Positions 1 through 11,151 of a stretch of DNA of 64,000 nt are shown in pieces. Below the pieces are notes generated by a model, which was not told the origin of the DNA, did no database searches, and saw nothing but the letters and a program-made list of their open reading frames with translations. This stretch comes from Mastigias papua (taxonomy: Eukaryota; Cnidaria; Scyphozoa; Rhizostomeae; Mastigiidae): contig OZ025270.1 in NCBI GenBank assembly GCA_964019165.1, forward strand, positions 11,875,150-11,939,149, read 5' to 3'. How positions within the stretch are numbered: the first letter of the stretch is position 1; every line of letters starts with the position of its first letter. The translations under genes were made by a program, and so were the position numbers.

Positions 1-900
1 TTTTGACCATTGATTATAGATGGAGCAAGTGAAGTCTTTAGTTATTACAAGCACTCCACTGATTGTATCACAGAACCTTTGCACCAGTAGACATTTGAAT
101 GCATGCCATACTTAGGAAATGATTGACTTCTGTTATGGTCTATCACAGGAAAATTTTTATGAGATCAGTGTTTTTTCAATCCCTTCCTGTCAGCTAAAGA
201 GATGATTGGTCTAATGTTTGTGAAGAGTCTGTGGTTCTAGACTCACTGTTAGGATGGTTATTTGTTTTGGCCAGAAGCTCCTGCAGCCAATTTTTTTTTC
301 ATTTACCCACTATTTGGTTATGCATAATCAGATGGTGAGATAGTTCTAGCTTCGAGTTTTTATGAGGAATGCATGCAACATTGAAGCAAGGGAACTGGGG
401 AGCCCTAGTTCTCCACAATAGTTTCTGAGGAGTAGTTTTTGCAAAATATTGGCAAGTAAAGCAATGTATGCATATATGTATGTATAGTCTAGCCTCACCC
501 TCATCCCAGTCTATATTCACTCTATGGCCCCTGTTCTAGTTTAACACCTAGACAGTGATACAATGAAGGCCATGTATAATCTTGTTAGTCAGACATACAT
601 ATATATGATCTTGTTGCAAGGTCTGTTGTGCAGAGCAGTAACTAGCCTAATACATAATGCAAAGTTTACTTCATGACATATGAATGCTACTTCTAATCCT
701 ATTTTAGTGTGTCCATCCTACTTGTTAGGCAGCAGATTTCTTAGCTGACTTCCTCTCAGAAAATTCTCTGATAATAAAGTTATGATCCTATGATACCTCT
801 CTAATGAAAACTGCAGAATTTTTACAGTCCAATTGAATGTAAATAACTATTCTAATGTTACTCCTTACTTTTTACTGCTAAAGTTGTTTTCCATTCCTAG
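1..900. other. Left edge, probably intron of the universal stress protein gene
   Basis: No coding exon was recognised. The first exon seen downstream (from 901) begins in the middle of a universal stress protein, so the N-terminal exons must lie beyond the left edge and this stretch is most likely intron. It ends in a pyrimidine-rich tract and AG at 899-900. Confidence 0.5.
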
Positions 901-3900
901 ACCCATCTCCTGAGCCTTGGGATGAGTGGAGAGAAAAGGTTGATGCTAAACTCAAAGAAGTTCGAGAGATGATGAAGGCCCATGAAAGAGCTTGTGATGC
1001 ACGCAATGTAAGTTTTAAGAGTCATGCAAAATATGATACAAGGTTTTTTTATAAGAAACCTAGTACTAGACACCATAAAAGTTCCGAAACAGAACTACAG
1101 GGAAAGAGTTAAGAACTTTAAAACTTTCTGTGCCATCTTTCACTGTTTTGGAAACTCTTTTTCCTCCACAGATTTAACAGGTTTCCACTCTAGTATGGTT
1201 TATGTACTGAGCCTTATGGACACTGTAGACAGAGGACATCGTTTTACGCTTTTTGCTTATTTTCTCTGCAAATATTTTCACTAAATTAAACAACTTTGGA
1301 AATTTTTAGAACTAAAATGTGGTCAAAAATTAGGAACATTTCCTACTACATTTGAAAATAAACCTATAGAACAATAGGAATATAAAAGTGGAAAGGAAGT
1401 CACTCTTTTTGTTAATAAATCAACCACGCCGTACAGCAATTTGTGTAAGAAACTAAGGAAACTATACCAATACATGTAGCCATGGATACAAACAGCTCTC
1501 AAACAATACTTTACTGTGTCAAATGTTTCCATAGCATTGTTATCAACCCAACTACTACTGCTACCAGCTTATACATCTAACCATACAGTTCTTTTGAAGT
1601 GAAGAGGTCAAACATTTTCTTTGTGATGATAAAATCTTTGTAGCATTTGTTACAGAAATGCAGACCAGTGCAGATCATTATCAAGTATACCAATAAATAG
1701 AACTTCCGAAAAAGCCAAATAATCGGCCTAAGCCAAGTTACTTTTTCCTGGCCAACCAAAAATCCAAAAAAGCCAATATGCCTGTTGAATAGAAGCCATA
1801 GCTGTCTTTTGAAGTTCATTGACTCAGGCCTCTCAGTTGGTCCTAAGATCCTAAAAATCCTAACATTTTGCCTGTTTTCTCGAAAGTCCTAAATTATTCA
1901 TAATATTGGACAAAAAACCCTTAGTTCCCTAAATTTTTTGAGATTTCAAGTCTGGCATCAGATATTGTTTATGTTATTAAAGGTCAAAAATGTGAAGATA
2001 ATAAAGTTCTCTTAAAACATATCAACATCAGTCTAAGAGAATTCTTTCACATGCAGAATGTAAGCTTAATCCTATTATATCAACAAACTAACTAACAAAA
2101 TATTTGAAAAATTTACAATATTGCAAAATTTGAAAATTGGTAGCAAAATACCAAAAGGTTGGGATGTGAATATTGTGCTTATTGTTTTAACTTACTATAT
2201 TGTGTCCTCATCTTATCATTCTTTTTGCCAATCTGAGATGAAATTGTATTGCAATCAGTTGGTTTTTAATGGGTGAATACGGCTCTTTTCATCAACCAAG
2301 AAGAGAGACATTTTCAGCAGAAATATTTTATAGTAGCAGTTCCAACTGTCGCATTTGCCACGTGTGAGATTTATAGGAAAACATTTGGATCAATCACGAC
2401 TTCCCTCTTATTGGTCAAGTACACAAGAAAGAAGGTTATAAGAAAATGAGGCTCATATAGCCAAAATCTTAAGAAAATTCCTTATGAGAAAAAAACGTGT
2501 ACTGCATAGCCTCCGTTACATGTTGAATATCACAAGACAACAAAGAAGACAACGAAGAATTTCCTCAGAATACGCCCCCTGGAAATAAAGGTAGCAGAGC
2601 TTGAGGGCACGGAAAAGGTAAATAAAATGAAGAGGCACTCAAGCAAAGCGTAATCTGAGGAAATCTTATTGTGCCATGGCCTTATCTTCTACCTCATTAT
2701 CTTGTGATTATTCAACATGTTGTAGAAACTTTGCAGTACAGTAGAATCCCGTTGTGTCGGACTCTCAAGGGAGATTGGAAATTGGCTCGAGTTAACGAAT
2801 GTCCGAGTTAACGGAGTCTTTGGATAAGTTGCAGTGAATCCAAGGGGAATGAGAAATCAGTACGACTAAGCGAAAGTCCGAAGACGAAGCAGTATATTTT
2901 TCGATTCTTTGGGGCTCTGTTGTTATTTGAATATGTAGATCTTTATTTGACAAAGCTCTACTGCATTAAATCCATGAAGCTCAGTTGCGCGTTTTTAACT
3001 GACGATTGGATCAAAATTGGCGCAGTTGAATTCCTGTAAACAATCTGCAAAATCTCTACCCTACCGCAAGATAGAAGAATCTAAATGGCCAATGCTCAGA
3101 CCTTCTGAACTACCCTACCTTACCGTATGGAAATTTGAAGATATACTTATTCAGCATTCCATTATTATTTCATTTTCATTTTGAAATATTTTTTTAGATT
3201 ATAAGTTTCATATAAGATATGTTTTCCAAACCGAACTGTTTAAACGAAAACATTAACACTAAGGAGAAAAGAAATTAATATTCCTAATTTGCCGTATAAT
3301 ATAATACAAAATCTAGTCAAGGGAAAGTAAAAGATGAAATGAAAATTAAAACCCCTTCAATAGTTGTTCTTTTAATATTTTCAGGGGGGGTGCTAATTTT
3401 GTTTCTCTTTCTAGACTATTACACAGCTTTGCACCGCGAAAAGAAAACGTCTTTTGGCCATTTGTCGTTTTCTGTAACGGTATCCTAGCATCAGTATCTG
3501 ATGAGCGAAGAAACCATTCTTTGTCATCTGAACATGTTATGAATAATGTTCTCAAATAGTCAGGAGCAAGTGAATTCAGAGACTTCAATTGAAGTGAATT
3601 CAGAGACTTCAATTGAAGTGAATTCAGAGACTTCAATTGAAGTGAATTCAGAGACTTCAATTGAAGTGAATTCAGAGACTTTTCAATCAGGATTGGGGTT
3701 TCTTTTTCTTACTAGTTTGCTGATAGTTGACTAACCAAGATTCTGAATTAGCAGAGCAGCAGAAGCATCGTATGGGCTGTTTGTTACAATTCTTGCAGCT
3801 CTATTTTGGATTTTTTGCAAAGTGCTAATTTTGGATTCACTACAGCAGCCCCAAACGTAGCAACAGTAACTCAAGTGGGGCTCAAAAATTTCTCTATACA

Positions 3901-6900
3901 TTTTGTTAAGCGCATCAGATGGAAGATATTTCTTGGAATACTTAATAAATCGAAGGGATCGATTAGCCTTGGTCTTTATTGTGTCGATGTGTTTGTCCCA
4001 TTTTAGTTGACTGTCTATCTGAAGAACTAGATACTTTGTATCGGTAATCATTCCAATTGCCTGATCACCTATGAAAAATATTTACCTAACAACTATAGCA
4101 TTATATATTTGCCATGAATATTAGCATTTTATGTGTTAGCACTAAAATATTTGCCACGAATTCACCTAATTATGATTTCTTATTTGATAATCAGTGCAGA
4201 CGATTATTGACAAACACACAAGCATGGAAATACTACACACTCTGTGTTAGAGAAATTTGTTGTCTTGAACATATCCGAAAAAGTCCTAAAAATTTTACCC
4301 ATATTTCAAGAAAAGTCCTAAGTTTTGGCAAAAATATATCCCAAATTCCTAAATAAAATTTAAAATGAACACTGGGAGGCCTGCACTGTTTTTAGTTCTC
4401 ATATAGGTGGGTATGAGGTTGCTTACTTTTCATTAAGATTAAGCCGTAGACAGTTAATAGTTTTGTTTTCAAACTTCATATTAATTTAGCGGTACTTTTT
4501 TCTTTTCTTTTATGATTATTTGCCTCTCTATTGTAAGATGGTGCATAACTGACTCATCTGCTATTTAATGCAGTTACATATAATCATCCAATTAGCAACA
4601 TAAGTGAAAAAGATAAGCATATGAACAAGCAAACTAGATACAACACACAAATATGGCATTTAGAAGTCTAATAGCTTGTGACCTGGCCAAGATCTCTTTT
4701 CCCAAAAAAATGTGGAAAGTGCATTTTATGGCGATACTTGGTGCTTTCATGACGATCTGCTCATCAGAGGATCTATTAAATATATGTACAGAGAACACTC
4801 ATAAGGGGATTCGTGGCAATGGAAGCAACAAGAGTGAAAAATGTTACACTCAATGAGCTGCCTACGCTGAAACGGCGTAAAAGCCGATCAGAGGTCGTGT
4901 AGGCCCCCCAAACCTTCTATAGATGTCAACAGTGGTGTCCAGAATGACCCCCGAGCTGTCAGAAAGTGCATTACAAACTCCAAACTGCTGGAAGGAGAAA
5001 TTCTCAAAGCAAGACAGCTTATTTTTGTCAAACTATAAGAGTCATTCTAGGTTGTCATTATGTTGGCACTGATTGGTTGTAACCTTTTCACCCTTGTTGC
5101 GGAAAAGAACAGTGGGTTGTTACAACTCCAACAACACAGTACTAACAGGGCCCTATAGACCTCTTGCATTTTTGTATGAACTTCTTGAAAATTGAATTCC
5201 ATGTATTACTTTTTTATAAGAAGACCAGTAGTTCCATTTTTAGTGCGTTGATCTTATATAAATCAAGTTACTTGCTCAAACTGACTTTTTTCAATTCCTT
5301 GTATCATAATGGAAACATTTAGCGCCACGTTAAGAATACTTTTCTATTTGATTTTTCAGAATTTTAGATGCAATGTTGCATTAGCCTTATTTCCTTATAA
5401 GAATCTGTCTAGAAGAAACTGGGCTACAGACGCCAAAATTGTAAGAACATGGAGGTGGCTATATTGCCCCTGCCCTAGGAAGCCTGTCATTTGCATATTT
5501 AAAAAATTGAATTTTTGAAAGTACATTATCTTCATGTAATTTCTTCCCCCCTAAAGGCACAGGAATTCTTGAAAACCTGTCAAATTATAGGCTGCCTCCT
5601 CGTACGTAATTATCCTGCTTTAGGATTCTATCTCACTATACCTTCAATGATAAACTTCAGGTGTAAATCATATAGTTAGAGACAATTTGCTAGTATTTGT
5701 GTGAAAACAGTCTCTTTGGAATACACGCTTTTTTGTAAGGAACCTAGCTCGTTCCTTAACAGTTTCTCTTTTTTGGTGCACAATTTAAGGATGTACAAAT
5801 TGTGCAGATATAAGAAAACCATTGAAATCCTGAATTTTTTTAATTAATAATGGCTATAATGTAGCACCACTAAAAATGAAAGAGCTAACATATGCATAGC
5901 AGGCAATTTATCCGAATTTGGGGTGCAAATGATTGGAACCAGCTTCCTAATTCTTGATTTTTTGGTGTTATAAAAAATTTTCCAAATTGAAAATTCCTTA
6001 GGGTTCCGTTAGTAGTTTAAGTTCTTTAAATATTTCGGAATTCTACATGTGGACTCCTTATAAAGTAGTTACTTGTATAAAAAAAGCGTGTAACGGGATT
6101 ATTAGAACTCCTTACGGCATTCAGTGTGAATTTGCTCAGGCTTGCAATGCCGGATTTTTTTTTGGGGGGGGGGGCGGGAATAAATTTTCAAAGCAAAGAC
6201 ACCTGACGAGGTAGCTAAAGAGAATACAGTATTTAGCATTATTGAGAAGCTGACACGGCATCTGCAAATAGAGGCTAACTCTGATATGCTTATGAAGACC
6301 ATACAGCAAAACAAGATACGAGGCTAGTATTTGCACACAAAGCTTGCATTATTTCCATTAATGATACATAAGTTCCGCAAATTTTTGGACCTATATTTGG
6401 ACACAAATTTCGGACGAGAGTTTCCTTTCTTCGGATGATACTTAATTAACATTTTGGACTGACGAATTAACAAGGTAATTTTACTTTTTGTTTGTAGTTG
6501 ACAGAGTTATCTGTTTCAAACTGTGTCCTCTAGGCCCTCAAATGAGTCTTCTGTTGGAAGAACATTATCCTCAAGAGGCAACATCCTTGCCAATATGGAA
6601 GTTTTTAACACCATTTCAGGGTTGTTAAATTTGCTGTCGTAAAGGCTAATTAACCATTTATTATGCAAATGCCTATCAATGGATAACTTATTTTCGATAT
6701 CTGCGCTGCTAAAATTAGAGTTAGTAGTATCTGCCATAGTAGGTACCGAGACAATATACAATCATAAAATACACCAAGCAACTATATTTAGCCCAGTTGC
6801 GTTTAAGCGGGGACATTGAAGAGTAGATTCGAAATTTGGAGGGAACACGGGTTCTTTAGAGCACGCTTGCATACTAGGTGACGTTAAACAAGCGAAAATT

Positions 6901-9071
6901 TGCAAAATTGTGGGTGAATTGCAAGGATGTGAAAACATTGTAATAGTATAATAATAATAATATTCGAATATTTAAAATCCCCACAGGATAACCATTTCAG
7001 CATTTATATGCTGTTATAAGCATGGGCCCTGTGCTTCTAGTACTAATATAGATATATATTGTAAAATTTAAAATTAAAAAGTAGCAGAAATGTTAGCATA
7101 AAGCCAGGGTGATGTTAATGATGCCGATGTTTTTTGAAAGAAGTAAATAGAACTAACCCGGGGCCACAGAATACCAACCAGGGGTTAAACCTGTTTTGCG
7201 TTTGCACTGCACTTAGCAAAATCTACCCCGGGTTCAGCCCACCTCTTGAGGTGGGTTATCTCAACCCGGGGTCAACCCGGGTTGGTTCCGTTTACGCTAC
7301 ACAGTGTTTTATAGAAGTGTGTTGAAGTTTTCTTAGTGTAAGCAAGACTTATTATATTTAGAGAAATGTTTTCCTATTTTGATCTATTGATTTTGTATTC
7401 AGTATTTAAACCTCGAGGCTCGGAGAAGCCGAAGCAGCCAACAAAGATTTCTCACAAAGAGGAGCGTGTGAATGTGGTGTACCACAACGTTCTGTTCTGG
7501 GGCCCCTCCTGTTACACGTATTCATAAATGATCTTTTCTTTCTGGTGGAGGATACTGAGATTTGCAATTATGCAGATAACACGACTATCTATGTTTGCGA
7601 TCATGAGCTAGAGAATATTGTTTCTTAGCTTTAGTCAGATGCTGAACAGCTTTCTTCGTGGTTTCATGATAATATTATGAAACTAAATGCTGACAAATGT
7701 AATCTTTTGATATTTGGGGAGAAAAGCACTGGTGTATCAGTGCAAATTGGTGCAACTTCAATAACCAAATCTACTGAAGAAAAGCTTTTGGGTGTAACGC
7801 TGGATAAGAACCTTGGTTTCTAGAAACATATAAACAAACTGTGTTTAAAGGCTGGCGAAAGCTGCATGCTCTTGCACGTATCTCAAACTTTGTCGATACT
7901 GAAAAATTGAGATTTATTATGAGCACTTTTGTTGTTTCGCAGTTTAACTATTGCCCACTTGTTTAGATGTTCAATGATAGATCAGCTAATAGGACAGTAG
8001 ACAAAATCAATGAGAGAGTGCTTAGAGTCGCATACAGAGGTAGTTGATCAAATTATGAGGAATTGCTTGTGAACCCAAATACAGTTTCCATTCACCATAG
8101 AAATTTACAGTTGCTTGCCACTGAAATATACAAATCTCAAAGGAATTTCAATCCATATTTTATGAATCAAATTTTTATGGAGAAAGATATGCCATACATC
8201 CTTCGTAGTGGCAGAAATATTTCAGCACCAAAACCTAACACAACTGGGTGTGGCTTCGAAATTGTCTGTTCTCTTGGGTCTAAAATATGGCACCTTTCGT
8301 AAAAGAGTCCAAAACGTTTAAAGTTTCAAAATAAATATTAAAACCACTGACTTTCATTGCAACTGTAAATTATGTAAACAGCATGTTAAAGATCTGAGGC
8401 TTGCATAGTAGCAGATTGAAAATGTTATAGCACCTTTGTGTATATGATAATTTTAGATACGCTTTTACTTTTTCTGTGTTTGTTAATTTTTTATTTAACA
8501 TTAACATATATTTGTTAATGCTAGATAAAAGTTTTTGGTTGGCGTTAATTAACTTTAGGTTTCAATGAAAAGCCAACCTTAAATAAAGAAATTATTGTTA
8601 TCATGTGTTGCAAAAGCAGTTTCTACACTTCAGTACGTTGAATTGCCTGGACCAAACTATGGCCCTGAGACTAAGTTATTGAGAGAGTTCCTCTTAGTAC
8701 GTGTATTTTCCTGCTCACCGTTCGGTTATTCTCTGAGGTTTCATACTCTGATGAGTGTCGGACGAGATCAATACAGTATTTCAGTATGCGTAAATTATTT
8801 CCGGTTTTTCGTGCAGCATTTAAATTCTTTAGTACACTAAAGTCTATTTGCGTTTCTTTTCATCTTGCAGTTAAAACAGAAAGTTATCATCCACACTGGA
8901 GACCCCGGGGAAGGTATTTGCAAAATTGTCAACGAATACAAGCCGGTAATGGTTGTGATGGGTTCGCGTGGTTTGAATTTGATTCGCCGTACCTTCATGG
9001 GAAGTGTCAGCAGCTACGTTCTTCATCATATTGACATACCCGTTGTAATTATACCTGCCCCAGGACAGTAG
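901..9071 (+). CDS. Universal stress protein (UspA family), C-terminal two exons
   Basis: Exons 901-1007 and 8871-9071; the intron 1008-8870 starts GTAAGT and ends CTTGCAG, and both exons join in phase 0. The first begins with two bases of a split codon, then PSPEPWDEWREKVDAKLKEV and an acidic/basic helix ending CDARN. The second starts LKQKVIIHTGDPGEGICKIV and ends IPVVIIPAPGQ before TAG. It carries the ATP-binding signature of the MJ0577-like Usp subgroup: G-2x-G-9x-G-S in MGSRG...FMGS, followed by VSSYVLHH. Usp proteins are small cytosolic nucleotide-binding alpha/beta domains linked to stress responses; several non-vertebrate animal groups, cnidarians included, have them. About 102 residues are present, roughly the last two thirds of the usual 150-170. 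The exons for the first beta strand and P-loop region lie upstream of the window. Family call is firm; substrate and role are unknown. Confidence 0.88.
2739..2900 (+). mobile_element. Pogo/Tigger-like terminal fragment
   Basis: After a TA dinucleotide comes CAGTAGAATCCCGTTGTGTC and then repeats of GAGTTAACG and GTCCGA. This resembles the termini of pogo/Tigger elements of the Tc1/mariner superfamily, which begin CAGT and insert at TA. No matching distal end or transposase was found, so it is called as a fragment only. Confidence 0.4.
3346..4080 (-). pseudogene. Non-LTR retrotransposon fragment, RT C-terminal region
   Basis: Reading the minus strand from about 4078, the frame gives IFFIGDQAIGMITDTKYLVL, then LKWDKHI, LPSDALNKMYREIFEPHLSY and LQKIQNRAARI. 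This is typical of the region after the reverse transcriptase palm in CR1/L2/Jockey-type LINEs. A frame change near 3731 leads to the usual C-terminal tail (TTNGQKTFSFRGAKL...LKILKEQLLKGF). The palm with the catalytic YADD is absent, so it is a 5'-truncated dead copy. A 24-base tandem repeat has expanded inside it (3571-3683). Confidence 0.75.
3571..3683. repeat. 24-bp minisatellite inside a dead LINE
   Basis: The unit TGAATTCAGAGACTTCAATT plus GAAG starts at 3571, 3595, 3619 and 3643, with a fifth partial copy at 3667. The full copies look identical. The length is a multiple of three, so on the minus strand it keeps the LINE frame and repeats KSLNSLQL. Confidence 0.9.
5722..6092. mobile_element. 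MITE family 1, copy A
   Basis: Starts TACACGCTTTTTTGTAAGGA and ends AAAAAAAGCGTGTA, giving terminal inverted repeats around CACGCTTTTTT with TA at each side (a Tc1/mariner-like TA target is possible). About 370 bp with no coding capacity. Internal words such as GGAACCTAGCTC and TTCTTTAAATATTTCGG recur in the copies between 22.4 and 26.6 kb. Confidence 0.7.
7148..7292. repeat. Small GC-rich inverted-repeat element
   Basis: A GC-rich island in AT-rich intron. It begins GAACTAACCCGGGGCCAC and ends CAACCCGGGTTGGTTCC, so the ends are inverted copies around ACCCGGG. Internally it has further CCCGGG words and the short palindrome CCACCTCTTGAGGTGG. It looks like a MITE; no clear target duplication was found. 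Confidence 0.5.
7430..8600 (+). pseudogene. Non-LTR retrotransposon fragment with broken RT
   Basis: Translation near 7475 gives GVPQRSVLGPLLL, then FINDLFFLVED and NYADNTTIYV, the reverse transcriptase palm of a CR1/L2-type LINE with the catalytic YADD read as YADN. Premature stops (for example near 7626) and a frameshift near 7860 break the frame. The C-terminal tail is recognisable from 8063 (HHRNLQLLATEIYKSQRNFN, then LRSGRNI). The copy ends around AATAAAGAAATTATTG, a typical LINE tail. It lies within the stress protein intron. Confidence 0.75.
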
Positions 9072-11151
9072 ACCTGATTAACTGGTTAGCTAGAATTCCA
9101 GGTATAAATGCAAACATATAGTTTAACTGATTGTACCTATGCACTATTGTGAAAGTGAAGCTTTAAACACACTGCGCCCCAGAATGTATTGTCACAACGC
9201 TTTAGTAATATTTAGTCATTTTTCATATGATTTTGTTGTTAATCCTCTGGAAACCATGAGTATAGTATTTACTATGCAAAGTTAATTTTTTGTTTTTGCC
9301 TCGGTTTTTGCGAGCGGCAGCGATCATTTTTCAGCCATCATTTCTTTTGCCATTTGCCGGGCATGTATTCAACAGGTATTCCAATGTTGGGAAGTTCCAT
9401 GTCACTTTGTACTGCGCTTGTCACCCATACTCCCCAAATTGAATCAAATTGTTAGAAAGAGAGTCATTGTAGACCTTATCATTATACCGTTGTTTGGGTT
9501 TACATTATATTTTTGACCGTGTCATGCGAGAAGGGTCGATATGGTTTCACTATAACCCCGGGAAAGCGTTCTCGACTTTTGACTCGCTAGACATTTTGAA
9601 TATTGAAATATCGATAATGTTTGGCTACCATGTTGAGCGTTGTATACTCGTATATAGACTTGTATTGAAATGCATAGTGAAATTTGCTCACGTTCATCGC
9701 AGTTAAAAATGTCGAGCCTGATCGTGATAGCAAATCCATCACATTTTCACCCAGTGCACTCGAGAGCGGATCCGTTTCTGGTACGGATAGGCCATGCGTG
9801 CACACAAGAACACCTCTATCCTATCCAATCTGGCTCCTCTATCCAGACTAGTTTTGATCTGATAGCATATCCGTGCTAGTTTGGATCCGATCCATATAGC
9901 TCTCGTGTGAACACATTGATCTAATCCAAAGTGGTACGTAAATGAAACGAGGCTTGTTCTTTTGTACGAGCACACATTCGCGCTTGGCTTCGATGTTGAA
10001 CATTATATGAGAACAAATCCATACGTACACGATTCGTATCTTTACCCTTTTGGGATCGGATCTGTGCTGACACGGAGCTTTATGGATTGAATCCAAATGA
10101 GAACGGATCCAGATGGATCGACTCTCGTGTACACGAAGTCTTCATTTGGCTTTACTAGACATGGATTCATTCGTCATAATTTTGAGATTGAGACCAATCA
10201 CAGGATGCAAAAGCGTTCATTGTATGAAATCGCGTGAAGTTTATAGAGCGTTTGCCTATACCTATTTGAAATTGTTATACATTCGCTCGAATTGGCAGTA
10301 GAATACCTTATGTTGTATAGTCGAAAGTCAAGACCGTTTGGTCTTGGCTAAAACTGTGCTTTTGAAGGACATTATTAAGACTGATAACATTTTGGAGTTG
10401 GTAGGTAGCAGAAAGTTTTACAGCTCGTTCTGGGAATCGGGAACTTATAACTGACAATAGATTGTAGCCAATATTGTTTTTCGTGTCAGTGCATTGATTG
10501 CCTTATAAAGATGCGACTTTCGAATATTAGTACAATTTGTGTACGAACTGTATGGCTTTCCCTGGTGATAGTTTTTGTTGTTGGGCGTTCCATTTTTTAA
10601 TAGTTTGGATGGTTTATCTATCCTCGTAGCGTCTGCTTTTTCACTGAGATGCTTGTTTATTTGAGGTCCCGGGTAACTGTAAAGGCAGGTGTACACTGGA
10701 CATTTTCTTGTGATATTCGCTTGAAATATACCTTAGGGCACATACGCAATAGGAAAGAATCATCAATATGATTATCGAATGCTCAATGACATCTTTGGCC
10801 ATCTCATTCGGAAATTTTTCAAATGGTCACCACAGAAATCATCTAGTGGCTGCCTCAAACCTTCAATGGTATTAAAATGATCCTGAAACATTGATGTGCA
10901 TAGACAAGGTATACTTGTGTTTACTTATTATCTAAATTGTTGTGTTATATACAGGGCATTATTCACTTTTACTGTGCCTAGAGAGCCACTTTATAAACAC
11001 ATAACGATATATCTTCAGTTTTATAGTCTTTAACCCCTATTATACAAAGTGCAGAATAGGTATGATCGAGCTAGAGGAGAACAGAAACCACCATTCTGAC
11101 TCCGTATCACACAGCCTCGTTCGCATGCAACGCCGGATGCAACGCCGTATG
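9072..11151. other. Intergenic, stress protein gene to coiled-coil gene
   Basis: The two genes converge here. Apart from one MITE-like element at 9754-10132, no gene, RNA or clear regulatory site was recognised. No AATAAA was found close to the stress protein stop. A minus-strand AATAAA (plus-strand TTTATT near 10655) is a distant candidate polyadenylation signal for the coiled-coil gene. Confidence 0.5.
9754..10132. mobile_element. MITE-like element with imperfect terminal inverted repeats
   Basis: The left end (GTGCACTCGAGAGCGGATCC) and the inverted right end (GTACACGAGAGTCGATCC) are similar. Internally there are many GGATCCG/CGGATCC words in both orientations and two CTCTCGTGT blocks. About 380 bp, no coding frame. 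Confidence 0.5.

Larger units (their letters stand above)
1827..4381. mobile_element. Possible hAT-like element bounded by CAGGCCTCYCAGT ends
   Basis: CAGGCCTCTCAGT at about 1828 is matched in inverted orientation near 4368-4381 (ACTGGGAGGCCTG). Both ends lead inward into AT-rich sequence with repeated GTCCTAAA motifs. The flanking 8-mers (CATTGACT and CACTGTTT) agree at 5 of 8 positions, which would suit a decayed hAT duplication. A LINE fragment lies inside. No transposase was seen, and the two ends could also be independent short copies. Confidence 0.35.

Noticed and set aside
4850..5040. Possible gene fragment with an open stretch near PRAVRKCITNSKLLEGEI
   Set aside because: No splice sites or family match; too short to support.
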